IMG/VR virus record: IMGVR_UViG_3300044701_002547 | Span: 41,676-105,675 of that record | DNA: 64,000 nt | Direction: 5' to 3' (one strand) | From: a virus | Shown here: positions 41,976 to 49,826 of the stretch, in pieces | How positions within the stretch are numbered: position 1 is the stretch's first letter | Layout of the letters: each line of letters starts with the position of its first letter | Notes under the pieces: model-generated | The model's input: only the letters and a program-made list of their open reading frames with translations | Told to the model about the DNA's origin: nothing | The model's database searches: none | Position numbers and translations under genes: made by a program

Positions 41976-42560
41976 ATGTATTCCGCAAAAGTTACATTGA
42001 AGTATGATTCCGTTTGGGAACATAAAGGTGGCATCTACGATGATGAGATTCTTCCAGAGGAACACTATACTTTTCAGGTTCCTGCCGAAGACCTCAATGC
42101 CATTCAACTCTTTCAACTCTTTGAGAAGTTCTGTTATGCTATGGGACATAATGCTGATGGTATTGCCAAGGGTGCCGCATATGTCGCATTCAACGAAATG
42201 CGTACTGTAGAAGCGATGCGTAAGACTGCCGAAGAGTATGACCTGATTCTGGCAGAGGATTATCACAAAAAACTTGTAGAGTATGATGCTCAACAGGATA
42301 AAGATATTAAAGAACTGGAAGCAGAAGTTCGTGACCTTAAGGCAAAACTCTCCCGTCTTGAGAATCTTGATAATCCTCAATATACTGATGAGGAAATGGA
42401 TGCGATGAGTGCTGAATATATTGCCTGGAATAGTCTTATTCCTGGTAGTTATGCTGCTGTTGAAAATGGATGTAAGTGTCCTGTGATGGATAATGAAGAA
42501 ATGCCAGACGATAAAAAATGGGTAAATGGTGATTGTCCTCTTCACGGTAAAGTAAAATGA
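41976..42560 (+). CDS. Coiled-coil protein with C-terminal Cys/His cluster
   Basis: This 194-aa protein has an N-terminal beta part (MYSAKVTLKYDSVWEHKGGI), a central coiled coil (EYDAQQDKDIKELEAEVRDL, KAKLSRLENL) and a C-terminal CKCPVM and CPLHG cluster that may bind zinc. Function unknown. It begins a run of overlapping small genes. Confidence 0.65.
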   Translation: MYSAKVTLKYDSVWEHKGGIYDDEILPEEHYTFQVPAEDLNAIQLFQLFEKFCYAMGHNADGIAKGAAYVAFNEMRTVEAMRKTAEEYDLILAEDYHKKLVEYDAQQDKDIKELEAEVRDLKAKLSRLENLDNPQYTDEEMDAMSAEYIAWNSLIPGSYAAVENGCKCPVMDNEEMPDDKKWVNGDCPLHGKVK

Positions 42561-42751
42561 AACCAAACACATATGTAATTCTTGAGCGAGCAGTAGAAGA
42601 AGGAGCACTTCTCGGATATCGCCGTGCTTTCAAACACGTTGAAAATCCATCCGAGGGTGCTATAGTAGATGCGATCACAGAGGCAGTAATGCTCTCAGTG
42701 AGTGAAGTGTTTATGTTCTCTGATGTTTCTACTGGAGATAGTTATCAATGA
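42557..42751 (+). CDS. Small hypothetical protein, 64 aa
   Basis: MKPNTYVILERAVEEGALLG, YRRAFKHVENPSEGAIVDAI. ATGA overlaps on both sides. A helical protein of unknown function. Confidence 0.55.
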   Translation: MKPNTYVILERAVEEGALLGYRRAFKHVENPSEGAIVDAITEAVMLSVSEVFMFSDVSTGDSYQ

Positions 42752-42918
42752 ATGATATACATTATGGTTGGGTTGTGAATACTCATTATGACTGGATGAA
42801 TATGCTCGTCAAAATGAAAGAAAAGAAACCACATCGTTTTGAGGAGTTTCAGTATTCCAACGGCACTATTTACCACTACATAGATAGAATTCAACAAGAA
42901 CAGAACTTATATGACTGA
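42748..42918 (+). CDS. Small aromatic-rich protein, 56 aa
   Basis: MNDIHYGWVVNTHYDWMNML, FEEFQYSNGTIYHYIDRI. It overlaps both neighbours. Function unknown. Confidence 0.55.
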   Translation: MNDIHYGWVVNTHYDWMNMLVKMKEKKPHRFEEFQYSNGTIYHYIDRIQQEQNLYD

Positions 42919-43111
42919 GAGAGCATCGGAATTTATGAAATGTATCTGGGATGCCCGACAGATGGGAGCAGATACTGAAGAGAAACTTGTTGCATTTATT
43001 CTACGTTTAGCATCAGGACAAATCAAAAATTATACAGCACAAAATGATTTGATTGTGTTGGACCAAAAAGATATGATTGAACTTGCAAACGAAATTGAGA
43101 GCCTAAAATGA
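42911..43111 (+). CDS. Small helical protein, 66 aa
   Basis: MTERASEFMKCIWDARQMGA, EEKLVAFILRLASGQIKNYT. It overlaps both neighbours. Function unknown. Confidence 0.55.
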   Translation: MTERASEFMKCIWDARQMGADTEEKLVAFILRLASGQIKNYTAQNDLIVLDQKDMIELANEIESLK

Positions 43112-43368
43112 AACTCATTACATTCAAACATCGTGAAGATTTTGGGAACGAATACTATGTTCAGATTCTTCACAATAAACGCTGGGCACTTCTTCAAGCA
43201 TCTGTAAGTTGGAATGATTATCCATCTTGGCCTTATATTCAAATCAAATCAGGAACTGGTAGTACCTTGAGTATTCTGTTCTGGGCATATAAGTTTGGAT
43301 TTGATATTGGAGTGATTGAACGCACTTGGAATTGGAACCGTGATGAAGAAGATGAAACCACTACCTGA
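43108..43368 (+). CDS. Small aromatic protein, 86 aa
   Basis: MKLITFKHREDFGNEYYVQI, KRWALLQASVSWNDYPSWPY. Rich in Trp and Tyr with a hydrophobic patch (LSILFWAYKFGFDIGVI). ATGA overlap upstream. Function unknown. Confidence 0.55.
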   Translation: MKLITFKHREDFGNEYYVQILHNKRWALLQASVSWNDYPSWPYIQIKSGTGSTLSILFWAYKFGFDIGVIERTWNWNRDEEDETTT

Positions 43369-43528
43369 TAAACTACAACTTGATATTATGTGGGCAGTCG
43401 CCACAAGTACCAGTATTGAAACTGGCATAAGACCCCACTACGGGTTCGCAAAGATGCTGTATGATGAACTCAACGACATTCAACCACCAGTAGGACTTGG
43501 AAATGAGAAAGGTCACAGTCAAACCTAA
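43343..43528 (+). CDS. Small hypothetical protein, 61 aa
   Basis: It starts at ATG 43343 or 43352, inside the end of the preceding gene. KPLPDKLQLDIMWAVATSTS, IRPHYGFAKMLYDELNDIQ. Function unknown. Confidence 0.5.
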   Translation: MKKMKPLPDKLQLDIMWAVATSTSIETGIRPHYGFAKMLYDELNDIQPPVGLGNEKGHSQT

Positions 43529-43727
43529 AAGCAGCAAGGCAAAGAACCGCCTTTTCAACATTATGGAAAACAATCCTGTCTGTACTGTGGAACAGGAATG
43601 TGATGGTGATTTGTTCCTTGTTTCTGAAAATCGTAAGTACAGTTTCTGGGTCAGTATTCGTACTGGAAGTAATCGTTTCGGTGACAAAACCTGTAAAGAT
43701 TGGGAGATTATTGAGGAGGCAAACTAA
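43503..43727 (+). CDS. Small basic protein, 74 aa
   Basis: MRKVTVKPKSSKAKNRLFNI gives a basic N-terminus, then YSFWVSIRTGSNRFGDKTCK, which looks like a beta sheet. It overlaps the genes on both sides. Function unknown. Confidence 0.55.
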   Translation: MRKVTVKPKSSKAKNRLFNIMENNPVCTVEQECDGDLFLVSENRKYSFWVSIRTGSNRFGDKTCKDWEIIEEAN

Positions 43728-43996
43728 TGAGATTTCGTAACATAGAGTTCCGTTGGAGCACCTGTAACAAAAAGTATGAACTTATCCGTTGGTATAAGGC
43801 AGAAGTAGATGGTTGTGAGGAGAGAGAGTATTGTTATGTCGTTGCTTTCTTTGATAAAGAAAAAGAATATTACTCTATGAGAACCATAAGTGATAGATTC
43901 TTTGAGGATAAAGATGCCTTTGTAGTAGGTAAGTATGGTCTGGAGTTTCTAAATGCAATCTTTGAGATTGAAAGAATTGAAGAGGAACTGAAATAG
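43727..43996 (+). CDS. Small hypothetical protein, 89 aa
   Basis: MRFRNIEFRWSTCNKKYELI, EREYCYVVAFFDKEKEYYSM. It overlaps the previous gene by one base. The 3' end overlaps operator module D. Function unknown. Confidence 0.55.
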   Translation: MRFRNIEFRWSTCNKKYELIRWYKAEVDGCEEREYCYVVAFFDKEKEYYSMRTISDRFFEDKDAFVVGKYGLEFLNAIFEIERIEEELK

Positions 43997-44053
43997 GACA
44001 CTTGAGAAACCGTCACAAGGGCACTTGAAAACAGTTGCTTTTTCTGTTATGAT
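43994..44053 (+). promoter_or_regulatory. Operator promoter module D
   Basis: Left GGACACTT and right AAACCGTCACA (ending 44017). -35 TTGAAA (44025-44030), 17 bp, TATGAT (44048-44053). The ATG at 44075 is 21 nt further on. Confidence 0.7.
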
Positions 44054-44074
44054 ACTTTTATAGATAAAAAACAA

Positions 44075-44242
44075 ATGACGATTTTTAGATACAAAAAAGA
44101 CCAAAACCTTTATCTTCTTTACGAACAGATGAGACCCTGTTATAATCTTGTAGCAGTTCCTTATTTTCCAAATCAAGGAGTTCTTGCTAAAAGTAAGAGG
44201 AATATTTCTATGGAAGATTTTATTGTGGTTGCTGAACGATGA
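44075..44242 (+). CDS. Small hypothetical protein, 55 aa
   Basis: MTIFRYKKDQNLYLLYEQMR, CYNLVAVPYFPNQGVLAKSK. First gene after module D, with ATGA coupling to the next. Function unknown. Confidence 0.6.
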   Translation: MTIFRYKKDQNLYLLYEQMRPCYNLVAVPYFPNQGVLAKSKRNISMEDFIVVAER

Positions 44243-44367
44243 CTGACGAAGAATGGGAAACCGCACTCAAAAGTATGAATGAGGGTGTGAAAAAGTGGGT
44301 GGATGAAGAAATTGATAAAATCAAGTATAATATCATCAAAGACATTATTAATGAGGAAGTGAAATGA
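44239..44367 (+). CDS. Very small helical protein, 42 aa
   Basis: MTDEEWETALKSMNEGVKKW, DKIKYNIIKDIINEEVK. It overlaps both neighbours by ATGA. Function unknown. Confidence 0.55.
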   Translation: MTDEEWETALKSMNEGVKKWVDEEIDKIKYNIIKDIINEEVK

Positions 44368-44699
44368 CCTATAAGTGCCCAAGATGTATTGAAAGAGGAC
44401 AAACTTGGAGTGGTGATGCTCCCAAGTGTGGTTTTGACGAGGACGGAAACTTCCTTGAAAACAACTGGAACTGTGCTACACTAAATGCTCTTCGTGAGAT
44501 GGGAGAGGAAGGTAGAGTGTGGTGTGACGAACAGAATGTGACGATTATAAAAAGAGATGATGTTGGGCACGGTATTCTGTCTTGGTATAAAAGTCGTGGA
44601 GCAACTGATGACTTTCGTAATGGATGGTTTGAGAAAGGAACACTTAAGTATGCCCAAGAACTTCTTGGTGATATTGAACCTGATTTAGGAGATTGGTGA
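44364..44699 (+). CDS. Zinc-ribbon-like protein, 111 aa
   Basis: The start MTYKCPRCIERG with a later CGFDEDGNF and CATLNALREMG suggests a small zinc-binding domain. Related short proteins occur widely in phages. The TGATG junction couples it to the next gene. Function unknown. Confidence 0.6.
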   Translation: MTYKCPRCIERGQTWSGDAPKCGFDEDGNFLENNWNCATLNALREMGEEGRVWCDEQNVTIIKRDDVGHGILSWYKSRGATDDFRNGWFEKGTLKYAQELLGDIEPDLGDW

Positions 44700-45319
44700 T
44701 GACTAAAGAAATTGAACTGCTAAAACAAGAAATCAAAATGCTTCAAAGTAAGTTGGAGTTTTTGGAAGAGATTGAAACACATAAATCTCAACCAAGAATG
44801 ACCCTTGAAAATACTGTTGAGGGTGAGATTGTCTCTTATAATGATGAGATTTATTATCGTCTGGAATATCCAACTGCTGTTATTTGGTATAAGAGAAAAG
44901 GAAATATTGCTGTTAATGCTAGTGGTGTGAAGTTGGTATGTGTTACTGACTTGGAAACTCATCGTCTTCTTGAAGGACTTTGGTTTAATGAGGTAAAACA
45001 CGGAAAGTATCCTGATGAAGTAGAATGTCCTGATGAACCAGAGTATTATGATGAAGTAGAATGGGATGAGAAAGATAATCCAAAACCTATGGATGATGTT
45101 GTGAATAGATTGGTGAAAAAATACCAAGCACAAAAACTCTGGAATAGGGTAAGAGATGAACTTGGATATTCTATTGATTTGTGTGATGAGATTGTGGATT
45201 TGGTGGAGGACTGGTTGCCGAAAGAACAATCTGCTGCTGGGTCACAAAATGTAGATACTGAATTACTTGTAGATGGTTTCAATCACGCAATACAAAAAAT
45301 GAAGGAGATGCTACGATGA
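44699..45319 (+). CDS. Coiled-coil hypothetical protein, 206 aa
   Basis: An N-terminal coiled coil (EIELLKQEIKMLQSKLEFLE) is followed by a beta region (GEIVSYNDEIYYRLEYPTAV) and an acidic middle (PDEVECPDEPEYYDEVEWDE). Function unknown. Confidence 0.6.
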   Translation: MTKEIELLKQEIKMLQSKLEFLEEIETHKSQPRMTLENTVEGEIVSYNDEIYYRLEYPTAVIWYKRKGNIAVNASGVKLVCVTDLETHRLLEGLWFNEVKHGKYPDEVECPDEPEYYDEVEWDEKDNPKPMDDVVNRLVKKYQAQKLWNRVRDELGYSIDLCDEIVDLVEDWLPKEQSAAGSQNVDTELLVDGFNHAIQKMKEMLR

Positions 45320-45570
45320 CTAAACAATATCCAATACAAGACTGGGAGTTTGTTGAAGACATAGAAAATGCCTTCAATGAATGGTTTTATGGAAATCATA
45401 CTGAATGGACTTGGACTGTTGAATGGTTTGCGGGAGACTGTTCTATTGAAGACCCAAAGACCCGTGAAGACCTGATGAGAAAATGGGTGTATGCTGCGTT
45501 TTATGAGGGTTTTATGCGAGGAAAGTATGCTAAAATAGAAGACCAAGTAGGATTGACGAACAATGACTGA
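45316..45570 (+). CDS. Small Trp-rich acidic protein, 84 aa
   Basis: YPIQDWEFVEDIENAFNEWF, TEWTWTVEWFAGDCSIEDP. ATGA coupling upstream and an overlap of 8 bases downstream. Function unknown. Confidence 0.55.
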   Translation: MTKQYPIQDWEFVEDIENAFNEWFYGNHTEWTWTVEWFAGDCSIEDPKTREDLMRKWVYAAFYEGFMRGKYAKIEDQVGLTNND

Positions 45571-45721
45571 GAGAACCGACGACTGGCGCACAATCTTTGG
45601 AGACCTCACAGATGCTGGAGTTTATGAGATGTGTGAAATCAACGCATATAAATTAGCATCACACCTTGAGGAACTCTACCTGAAAATTGCCGAACTGGAG
45701 GCAAAGGTAAATGAGAATTGA
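45563..45721 (+). CDS. Small hypothetical protein, 52 aa
   Basis: MTERTDDWRTIFGDLTDAGV, SHLEELYLKIAELEAKVNEN (a helix at the C-terminus). It overlaps both neighbours. Function unknown. Confidence 0.55.
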   Translation: MTERTDDWRTIFGDLTDAGVYEMCEINAYKLASHLEELYLKIAELEAKVNEN

Positions 45722-45884
45722 AATTACTTATACACCACATCCAACAAAAGGATACACGGCAACAATCTGGGATGGTCCTGATGGAATTGATGAAGACAGT
45801 TTCGTTTGTCGTAGTCTTGGAGAATGTTTTGAGCAGATTGTAATGTGGAGAACACTTAACGCACAACAATACAAAGATGACTGA
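45711..45884 (+). CDS. Small hypothetical protein, 57 aa
   Basis: MRIEITYTPHPTKGYTATIW, ECFEQIVMWRTLNAQQYKDD. A beta start and helical end recall small dsRNA-like alpha/beta folds, but no family is recognised. Confidence 0.55.
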   Translation: MRIEITYTPHPTKGYTATIWDGPDGIDEDSFVCRSLGECFEQIVMWRTLNAQQYKDD

Positions 45885-46308
45885 AGAATACGGGCACATT
45901 CCAGATGGGTTTATACTCAATCCAGAAGAAATCCAAGAACTCCGCAAACAAAAACACGAACTGACTGAATACGGCAAAGAGAAACTGAGGAAACTTATGA
46001 ACCACGAAGAAATGCTTGAAGAGGCAGCACGAAGAGAGAGAAGTAATCGTGTGCTTCAACGATATAATGACTTCTACAATCTGGAATGTGCTGGACTACC
46101 TCACGGAACACCAATCACCCCAGAACAACAACAAGCAATCACATTAGATTGTATGATTGCTGCTCTGCGGTGTGAGAACCTCAACCGTGAATATAATGAG
46201 ATTGCGATTGCTGATATTGAGGACTTGATTGAAGGACTTTATCAACAAGGTAAAGATTATCTCCAAAGAGTAAAAGAATTCAAAGATAGTGCGGAGGGTG
46301 TAGCATAA
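45877..46308 (+). CDS. Helical hypothetical protein, 143 aa
   Basis: NPEEIQELRKQKHELTEYGK, MLEEAARRERSNRVLQRYND. Charged, coiled-coil-like. It overlaps the next ATG by one base. Function unknown. Confidence 0.6.
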   Translation: MTEEYGHIPDGFILNPEEIQELRKQKHELTEYGKEKLRKLMNHEEMLEEAARRERSNRVLQRYNDFYNLECAGLPHGTPITPEQQQAITLDCMIAALRCENLNREYNEIAIADIEDLIEGLYQQGKDYLQRVKEFKDSAEGVA

Positions 46309-46565
46309 TGTTATCACCCGCAGATAGAATTGTAGAAGCAACTTTAGCATATACTCTCCGTCCAAAAGGAAATGATAGGGAGAAAGTAATTGCTGCTGCT
46401 CTGGAGTTTGTAATTCACGAGTACCAAGATTATCGTGAGTTTGGATGTGGTGAGAGGGTTATTTCCTGTGCTGATTTATGGGAACTAATTGATGAACTGA
46501 GGGACACGGAGACACTTGAAGAACTGGCACAAGACCCCTCCACAGGGGCACCAGATGCCTTATAA
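46308..46565 (+). CDS. Small hypothetical protein, 85 aa
   Basis: MLSPADRIVEATLAYTLRPK, EKVIAAALEFVIHEYQDYRE. The last 60 bases contain operator module E, so the C-terminus (ETLEELAQDPSTGAPDAL) may be shaped by the overlapping DNA signal. Confidence 0.55.
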   Translation: MLSPADRIVEATLAYTLRPKGNDREKVIAAALEFVIHEYQDYREFGCGERVISCADLWELIDELRDTETLEELAQDPSTGAPDAL

Positions 46566-46566
46566 T
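46508..46566 (+). promoter_or_regulatory. Operator-hairpin promoter module E
   Basis: Left GACACTTGAAG, right AACTGGCACA (ending 46531), inverted repeat CCCCT (46535) / AGGGG (46544), TATAAT 46561-46566. It lies inside the end of the upstream gene. The ATG at 46590 is 23 nt on. Confidence 0.75.
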
Positions 46567-46589
46567 ACATAAGAACACACAGAACTCCA

Positions 46590-46850
46590 ATGACTTTTCA
46601 ACCTTACAATGTAGTTCCTGGAACTCAAATTGTTCATAGTACCACTGATGTTTATGAACTCACCGATGAGGCAGAAGGAATGATTTATCGGGTAGAACTC
46701 CAAGCAGATAATGTAGGAGTTTATATCAAATCTGGGGAGCGAGGAATTGAAGAAGGTTCTAAAAACATCAGCGAAGATATGTCTATCGCAAACAAAGAAC
46801 TTGCGATTGTTGTTGCTCGTCGTATTCTTGAACTTTATCAGGCAAACTGA
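46590..46850 (+). CDS. Small hypothetical protein, 86 aa
   Basis: MTFQPYNVVPGTQIVHSTTD, EGMIYRVELQADNVGVYIKS. Probably a small beta-rich protein. First gene after module E. Function unknown. Confidence 0.6.
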   Translation: MTFQPYNVVPGTQIVHSTTDVYELTDEAEGMIYRVELQADNVGVYIKSGERGIEEGSKNISEDMSIANKELAIVVARRILELYQAN

Positions 46851-46851
46851 A

Positions 46852-47016
46852 ATGAACCTCACAACCCGACAACTGAATATTCTTTCCATTTCTCTTACTA
46901 TGTTTTATGATGAGGTTGCGAAAGACGGAAGTAGTGCTAAAATGAAACAGGACATTAAGGAACTTCACAAACTGGTGAATGATGAGTTTGCTAAATCTTT
47001 TGCTAATTCACAATGA
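46852..47016 (+). CDS. Small hypothetical protein, 54 aa
   Basis: MNLTTRQLNILSISLTMFYD, KMKQDIKELHKLVNDEFAKS. An earlier in-frame start would lie within the previous gene, so ATG 46852 is used. Function unknown. Confidence 0.55.
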   Translation: MNLTTRQLNILSISLTMFYDEVAKDGSSAKMKQDIKELHKLVNDEFAKSFANSQ

Positions 47017-47246
47017 ACGAACTACAAAATGTTGATGAACTCTTCTTGGATAATGTGAGCGTTCATTATGAAGTAATGGGAGATGATGCCGTTTGGTTCT
47101 CATTTACACATCCAAACGGTCAAATAGATCATTTCAACATCGTTCGCAAAGGTAAGAAACTTTCAACACTTTATAGTTGTAATACTGGAAATGTGAATGG
47201 TATGAATGTAGAAGAACCTACGATTGTTCCAGAGCATCGTTATTGA
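47013..47246 (+). CDS. Small hypothetical protein, 77 aa
   Basis: LFLDNVSVHYEVMGDDAVWF, HPNGQIDHFNIVRKGKKLST. Beta-rich. ATGA coupling. Function unknown. Confidence 0.55.
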   Translation: MNELQNVDELFLDNVSVHYEVMGDDAVWFSFTHPNGQIDHFNIVRKGKKLSTLYSCNTGNVNGMNVEEPTIVPEHRY

Positions 47247-47255
47247 GGACACCTG

Positions 47256-47465
47256 ATGACCTACGACCAACTCTATGATTATGTGGTGAAGTATGTTGCT
47301 TCTCCTCATACTACCATCACAGAACACGACCATCGCCGCACTTGTCTAATTCTTAGTGCATTTATGGAGTTTATCCTTGACTGTCAAGAGGAAGGTGTGG
47401 ATGCGAATACTATTGACATCACTGACTTTATACACAAAAAACTTGATGTGATTGAAGGAAAATGA
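47256..47465 (+). CDS. Small hypothetical protein, 69 aa
   Basis: MTYDQLYDYVVKYVASPHTT, EHDHRRTCLILSAFMEFILD. Helical. ATGA overlap with the next gene. Function unknown. Confidence 0.55.
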   Translation: MTYDQLYDYVVKYVASPHTTITEHDHRRTCLILSAFMEFILDCQEEGVDANTIDITDFIHKKLDVIEGK

Positions 47466-47695
47466 GATTACCAAAATGGGTTATATCAATTCTGAATGGA
47501 TTTGATAGCATCTATATTGCCATTATGTTCCGTTTGGATTATAATGACAACATAGACCGTTGTGCCTTCTTTGAGGAACTCAATTATGGTTGGTGTCAGA
47601 TGCAAGATGAATACTCAATGTCTCAACCAAACTTTGACCCATATAATCTGTCGGGTAGAGACCCTTATTATTCTTATGTGATGAGTAAGAAATGA
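47462..47695 (+). CDS. Small hypothetical protein, 77 aa
   Basis: MRLPKWVISILNGFDSIYIA, EELNYGWCQMQDEYSMSQPN. Amphipathic N-terminus. It shares a xxLPxxIxxxxxGF start with the next product. ATGA coupling. Function unknown. Confidence 0.5.
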   Translation: MRLPKWVISILNGFDSIYIAIMFRLDYNDNIDRCAFFEELNYGWCQMQDEYSMSQPNFDPYNLSGRDPYYSYVMSKK

Positions 47696-48039
47696 ACCTA
47701 CCAACATTCATAAACAAGTGGATAATCGGATTTAAACCGATTAAGTACTCAAGTTTCTGGTGGTGGTATCGTTTGATGTCTCACGAAGGATTTCGGTTTG
47801 ATGATTATCATATCTGGGGAGAGTTTTGGCACTCTCTGAATGGTGGATGGTTGGATATGAACTATCAATGGGAGTTTGAAAAGTTCTGGGGTAAAGGTGC
47901 CAAACCTGAAAGAATTGTATTACCTGCAAAGGACTTTGATGCACTTGTAGAACGCTTGAATGAACCGCCAGATCCTGCTATAATGGAAAGGTTCAGAGAA
48001 ATACTAAACAAAAAAGCACCTTGGGATGTAGAAGAATGA
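47692..48039 (+). CDS. Trp-rich protein with DUF1778-like antitoxin tail
   Basis: This 115-aa protein has an aromatic N-terminal part (YSSFWWWYRLMSHEGFRFDD). The last 45 residues (PERIVLPAKDFDALVERLNE, PPDPAIMERFRE, APWDVEE) closely resemble the toxin-binding end of DUF1778/TacA antitoxins, which read RIVLxxxDxDALVxxLxxPPxP. The ribbon-helix-helix DNA-binding half is missing. No acetyltransferase toxin is nearby, so this may be an anti-toxin fragment directed at a host toxin (inference). Confidence 0.6.
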   Translation: MNLPTFINKWIIGFKPIKYSSFWWWYRLMSHEGFRFDDYHIWGEFWHSLNGGWLDMNYQWEFEKFWGKGAKPERIVLPAKDFDALVERLNEPPDPAIMERFREILNKKAPWDVEE

Positions 48040-48266
48040 AACAAACAATCAAAAACTTATGGGAAAGATTTGTAATTCATAAGTATGTCTTTGCTGGACT
48101 TCAATGGGGAAATAATACTTCTTTTGGGTATAATGAAAATTGGAAAAGAATGGAGTATTGGGAAACCAAATATAAAGAACTTGGATATGTTCCTGTAAGT
48201 TATGATGTTTGGGTTTCTTGTAGTCAATATCAATCAAAATTGAGGATGAAAAATGAGCAAAATTGA
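48036..48266 (+). CDS. Small hypothetical protein, 76 aa
   Basis: LWERFVIHKYVFAGLQWGNN, KRMEYWETKYKELGYVPVSY. ATGA coupling upstream. Function unknown. Confidence 0.5.
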   Translation: MKQTIKNLWERFVIHKYVFAGLQWGNNTSFGYNENWKRMEYWETKYKELGYVPVSYDVWVSCSQYQSKLRMKNEQN

Positions 48267-48468
48267 TTATTACCGTACTGTACTGTCTGGTATTGTGATT
48301 GGTGTGGTGTTGATTAGTGGATTTTATATCTTCACGACAGAAGATAAACCACCAACACCAGAATCAAACTTCACGGTGGTTGATAAGTATAAAGGATGTG
48401 ATGTGATACGCTGGAATCATAATCAATTTGCCGAATACAAATACTTTTTATACTGTGATAAAAAATGA
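48253..48468 (+). CDS. Small membrane protein, 71 aa
   Basis: One transmembrane helix (VLSGIVIGVVLISGFYIF) after a short N-terminus, then a soluble domain with two cysteines (KGCDVIRW, FLYCDKK), which would face the periplasm if the positive-inside rule holds. Function unknown. Confidence 0.6.
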   Translation: MSKIDYYRTVLSGIVIGVVLISGFYIFTTEDKPPTPESNFTVVDKYKGCDVIRWNHNQFAEYKYFLYCDKK

Positions 48469-48614
48469 CCGAAGAACAAAAAGCACTATTGGAAATGGTC
48501 GCAGAAGAACTTGGTGGTAAGTTAGAATATTGGGTTTGTGCCGACAAGTTTAATAGTTCTCGAAAAATTATAATTGAATATGATTTCCAAAGAAAAGGCA
48601 CAAATCTATCATAA
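48465..48614 (+). CDS. Very small hypothetical protein, 49 aa
   Basis: MTEEQKALLEMVAEELGGKL, SSRKIIIEYDFQRKGTNLS. ATGA coupling. Overlaps the next gene by 35 bases. Function unknown. Confidence 0.45.
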   Translation: MTEEQKALLEMVAEELGGKLEYWVCADKFNSSRKIIIEYDFQRKGTNLS

Positions 48615-48756
48615 TATATGGTCTTGTGCATATCGAAGAAGGTACAACGCAAAAATGAAATGTGATTGGAACTCATATGATAGAGAACAAGAAACTATCC
48701 TAATGTGTTTGAACATGAAGAATGCCAAGTGGTGGAAATTTGAGAGTGAGAAATGA
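48580..48756 (+). CDS. Small basic protein, 58 aa
   Basis: AQIYHNIWSCAYRRRYNAKM, CLNMKNAKWWKFESEK. The start within the preceding gene is uncertain. ATGA joins it to the next gene. Function unknown. Confidence 0.45.
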   Translation: MISKEKAQIYHNIWSCAYRRRYNAKMKCDWNSYDREQETILMCLNMKNAKWWKFESEK

Positions 48757-48947
48757 CTGAGACCTTTACACAAACGTCAAATATGCCCTATAATAGGCAT
48801 AGATACAAATTAGTCTATGAGAACCAAAAATCTATAATCTTTGAAGATTATGAAGACGTACAACTTGCGTGGTTTCAAACTGCTTCACAATTTCTAAGTC
48901 ACATTGAAGTTTTAGACAAACCAACAAAATCAAAAGGATTTAAGTAA
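48753..48947 (+). CDS. Small hypothetical protein, 64 aa
   Basis: NRHRYKLVYENQKSIIFEDY, VQLAWFQTASQFLSHIEVLD. Coupled at both ends. A palindrome (TATGCC/GGCATA around CTATAATA) lies inside at about 48782. Function unknown. Confidence 0.55.
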   Translation: MTETFTQTSNMPYNRHRYKLVYENQKSIIFEDYEDVQLAWFQTASQFLSHIEVLDKPTKSKGFK

Positions 48948-49345
48948 TGCTTAGCAGACCTCTTTTAGGAACCGATAAAAAGAAAACCAAATTAAGTTGG
49001 TTGGAGTATATCTGGTTTTCTTGTATCATTCAAGGATGGTATAATTGCTGGTATGCTTTTAAGAATTGGGGCGACTTGATGGGCAATAACTATCAAGAAT
49101 ATGCACTTCTTATATCTGACGACCCATTAGAGCAATGTGCTATTTATTTTTGGGATAGTTTGGAAGACGACATTTATCCTAAAGAGTTTCTTGAAAGTCT
49201 GATGCAAATGGCAGATGATGTGGAAACTGGTAAAGTTAAGACATATCCAATGGACGAAGTTATGGATAGAGTGAAAAACCTTGTGGGTGATATGATTGAT
49301 GATGTAAATTTGAATGAGGAATTAAATGAAGATGACGACTGTTGA
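48947..49345 (+). CDS. Hypothetical protein, 132 aa
   Basis: LSWLEYIWFSCIIQGWYNCW (aromatic patch), LEQCAIYFWDSLEDDIYPKE, and an acidic C-terminus. Overlaps the next gene by 20 bases. Function unknown. Confidence 0.55.
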   Translation: MLSRPLLGTDKKKTKLSWLEYIWFSCIIQGWYNCWYAFKNWGDLMGNNYQEYALLISDDPLEQCAIYFWDSLEDDIYPKEFLESLMQMADDVETGKVKTYPMDEVMDRVKNLVGDMIDDVNLNEELNEDDDC

Positions 49346-49511
49346 AGAGTTCCCTTACGACCAATTCCCCTGGAAGTTGGTTTATAAGGATGGGAAAGAA
49401 GTACGGAAGTGTTATTTTGAGTGTGAATCACACCGCAAAAAACACATTGAACGTTATGGATTAAAAAAGAAAGATATTAAACTCAGCTACAAATTTGAGG
49501 TAAAAGAATGA
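49326..49511 (+). CDS. Small hypothetical protein, 61 aa
   Basis: EEFPYDQFPWKLVYKDGKEV, RKCYFECESHRKKHIERYGL. It shares a YKLVY-like strand with the product at 48753. The start could be 49326 or 49332. Function unknown. Confidence 0.5.
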   Translation: MKMTTVEEFPYDQFPWKLVYKDGKEVRKCYFECESHRKKHIERYGLKKKDIKLSYKFEVKE

Positions 49512-49639
49512 CTGAAAGAACTTACAAAGATAAAAACAACAATGATTGGTATTGGGAGGAAACTCCAGAAACTATCGAGGCACTCAAACAACTCCATCAA
49601 ACTGTAAAGGAAGTAAATGAACGAAAGGAAACTAATTGA
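49508..49639 (+). CDS. Very small hypothetical protein, 43 aa
   Basis: MTERTYKDKNNNDWYWEETP, EALKQLHQTVKEVNERKETN. Coupled by ATGA. Function unknown. Confidence 0.5.
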   Translation: MTERTYKDKNNNDWYWEETPETIEALKQLHQTVKEVNERKETN

Positions 49640-49826
49640 CGACTGCTTTTTTATTGAACAAAAGAAATGGGGAACTTGGGACTCTTATGATAAAGAAGGA
49701 AAGTGTATTATCACATCTCTCACTGAAAACGAATGTATCAATGCTACCCGTTTTTATCTTAAAGGACGGCAGGAGGGTTTCACTGAATCCAGATCTTATG
49801 AAGGTGAAGTAGGTGGAAAACTCTGA
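49617..49826 (+). CDS. Small hypothetical protein, 69 aa
   Basis: MNERKLIDDCFFIEQKKWGT, ENECINATRFYLKGRQEGFT. Overlaps the gene before it by 23 bases. Function unknown. Confidence 0.5.
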   Translation: MNERKLIDDCFFIEQKKWGTWDSYDKEGKCIITSLTENECINATRFYLKGRQEGFTESRSYEGEVGGKL

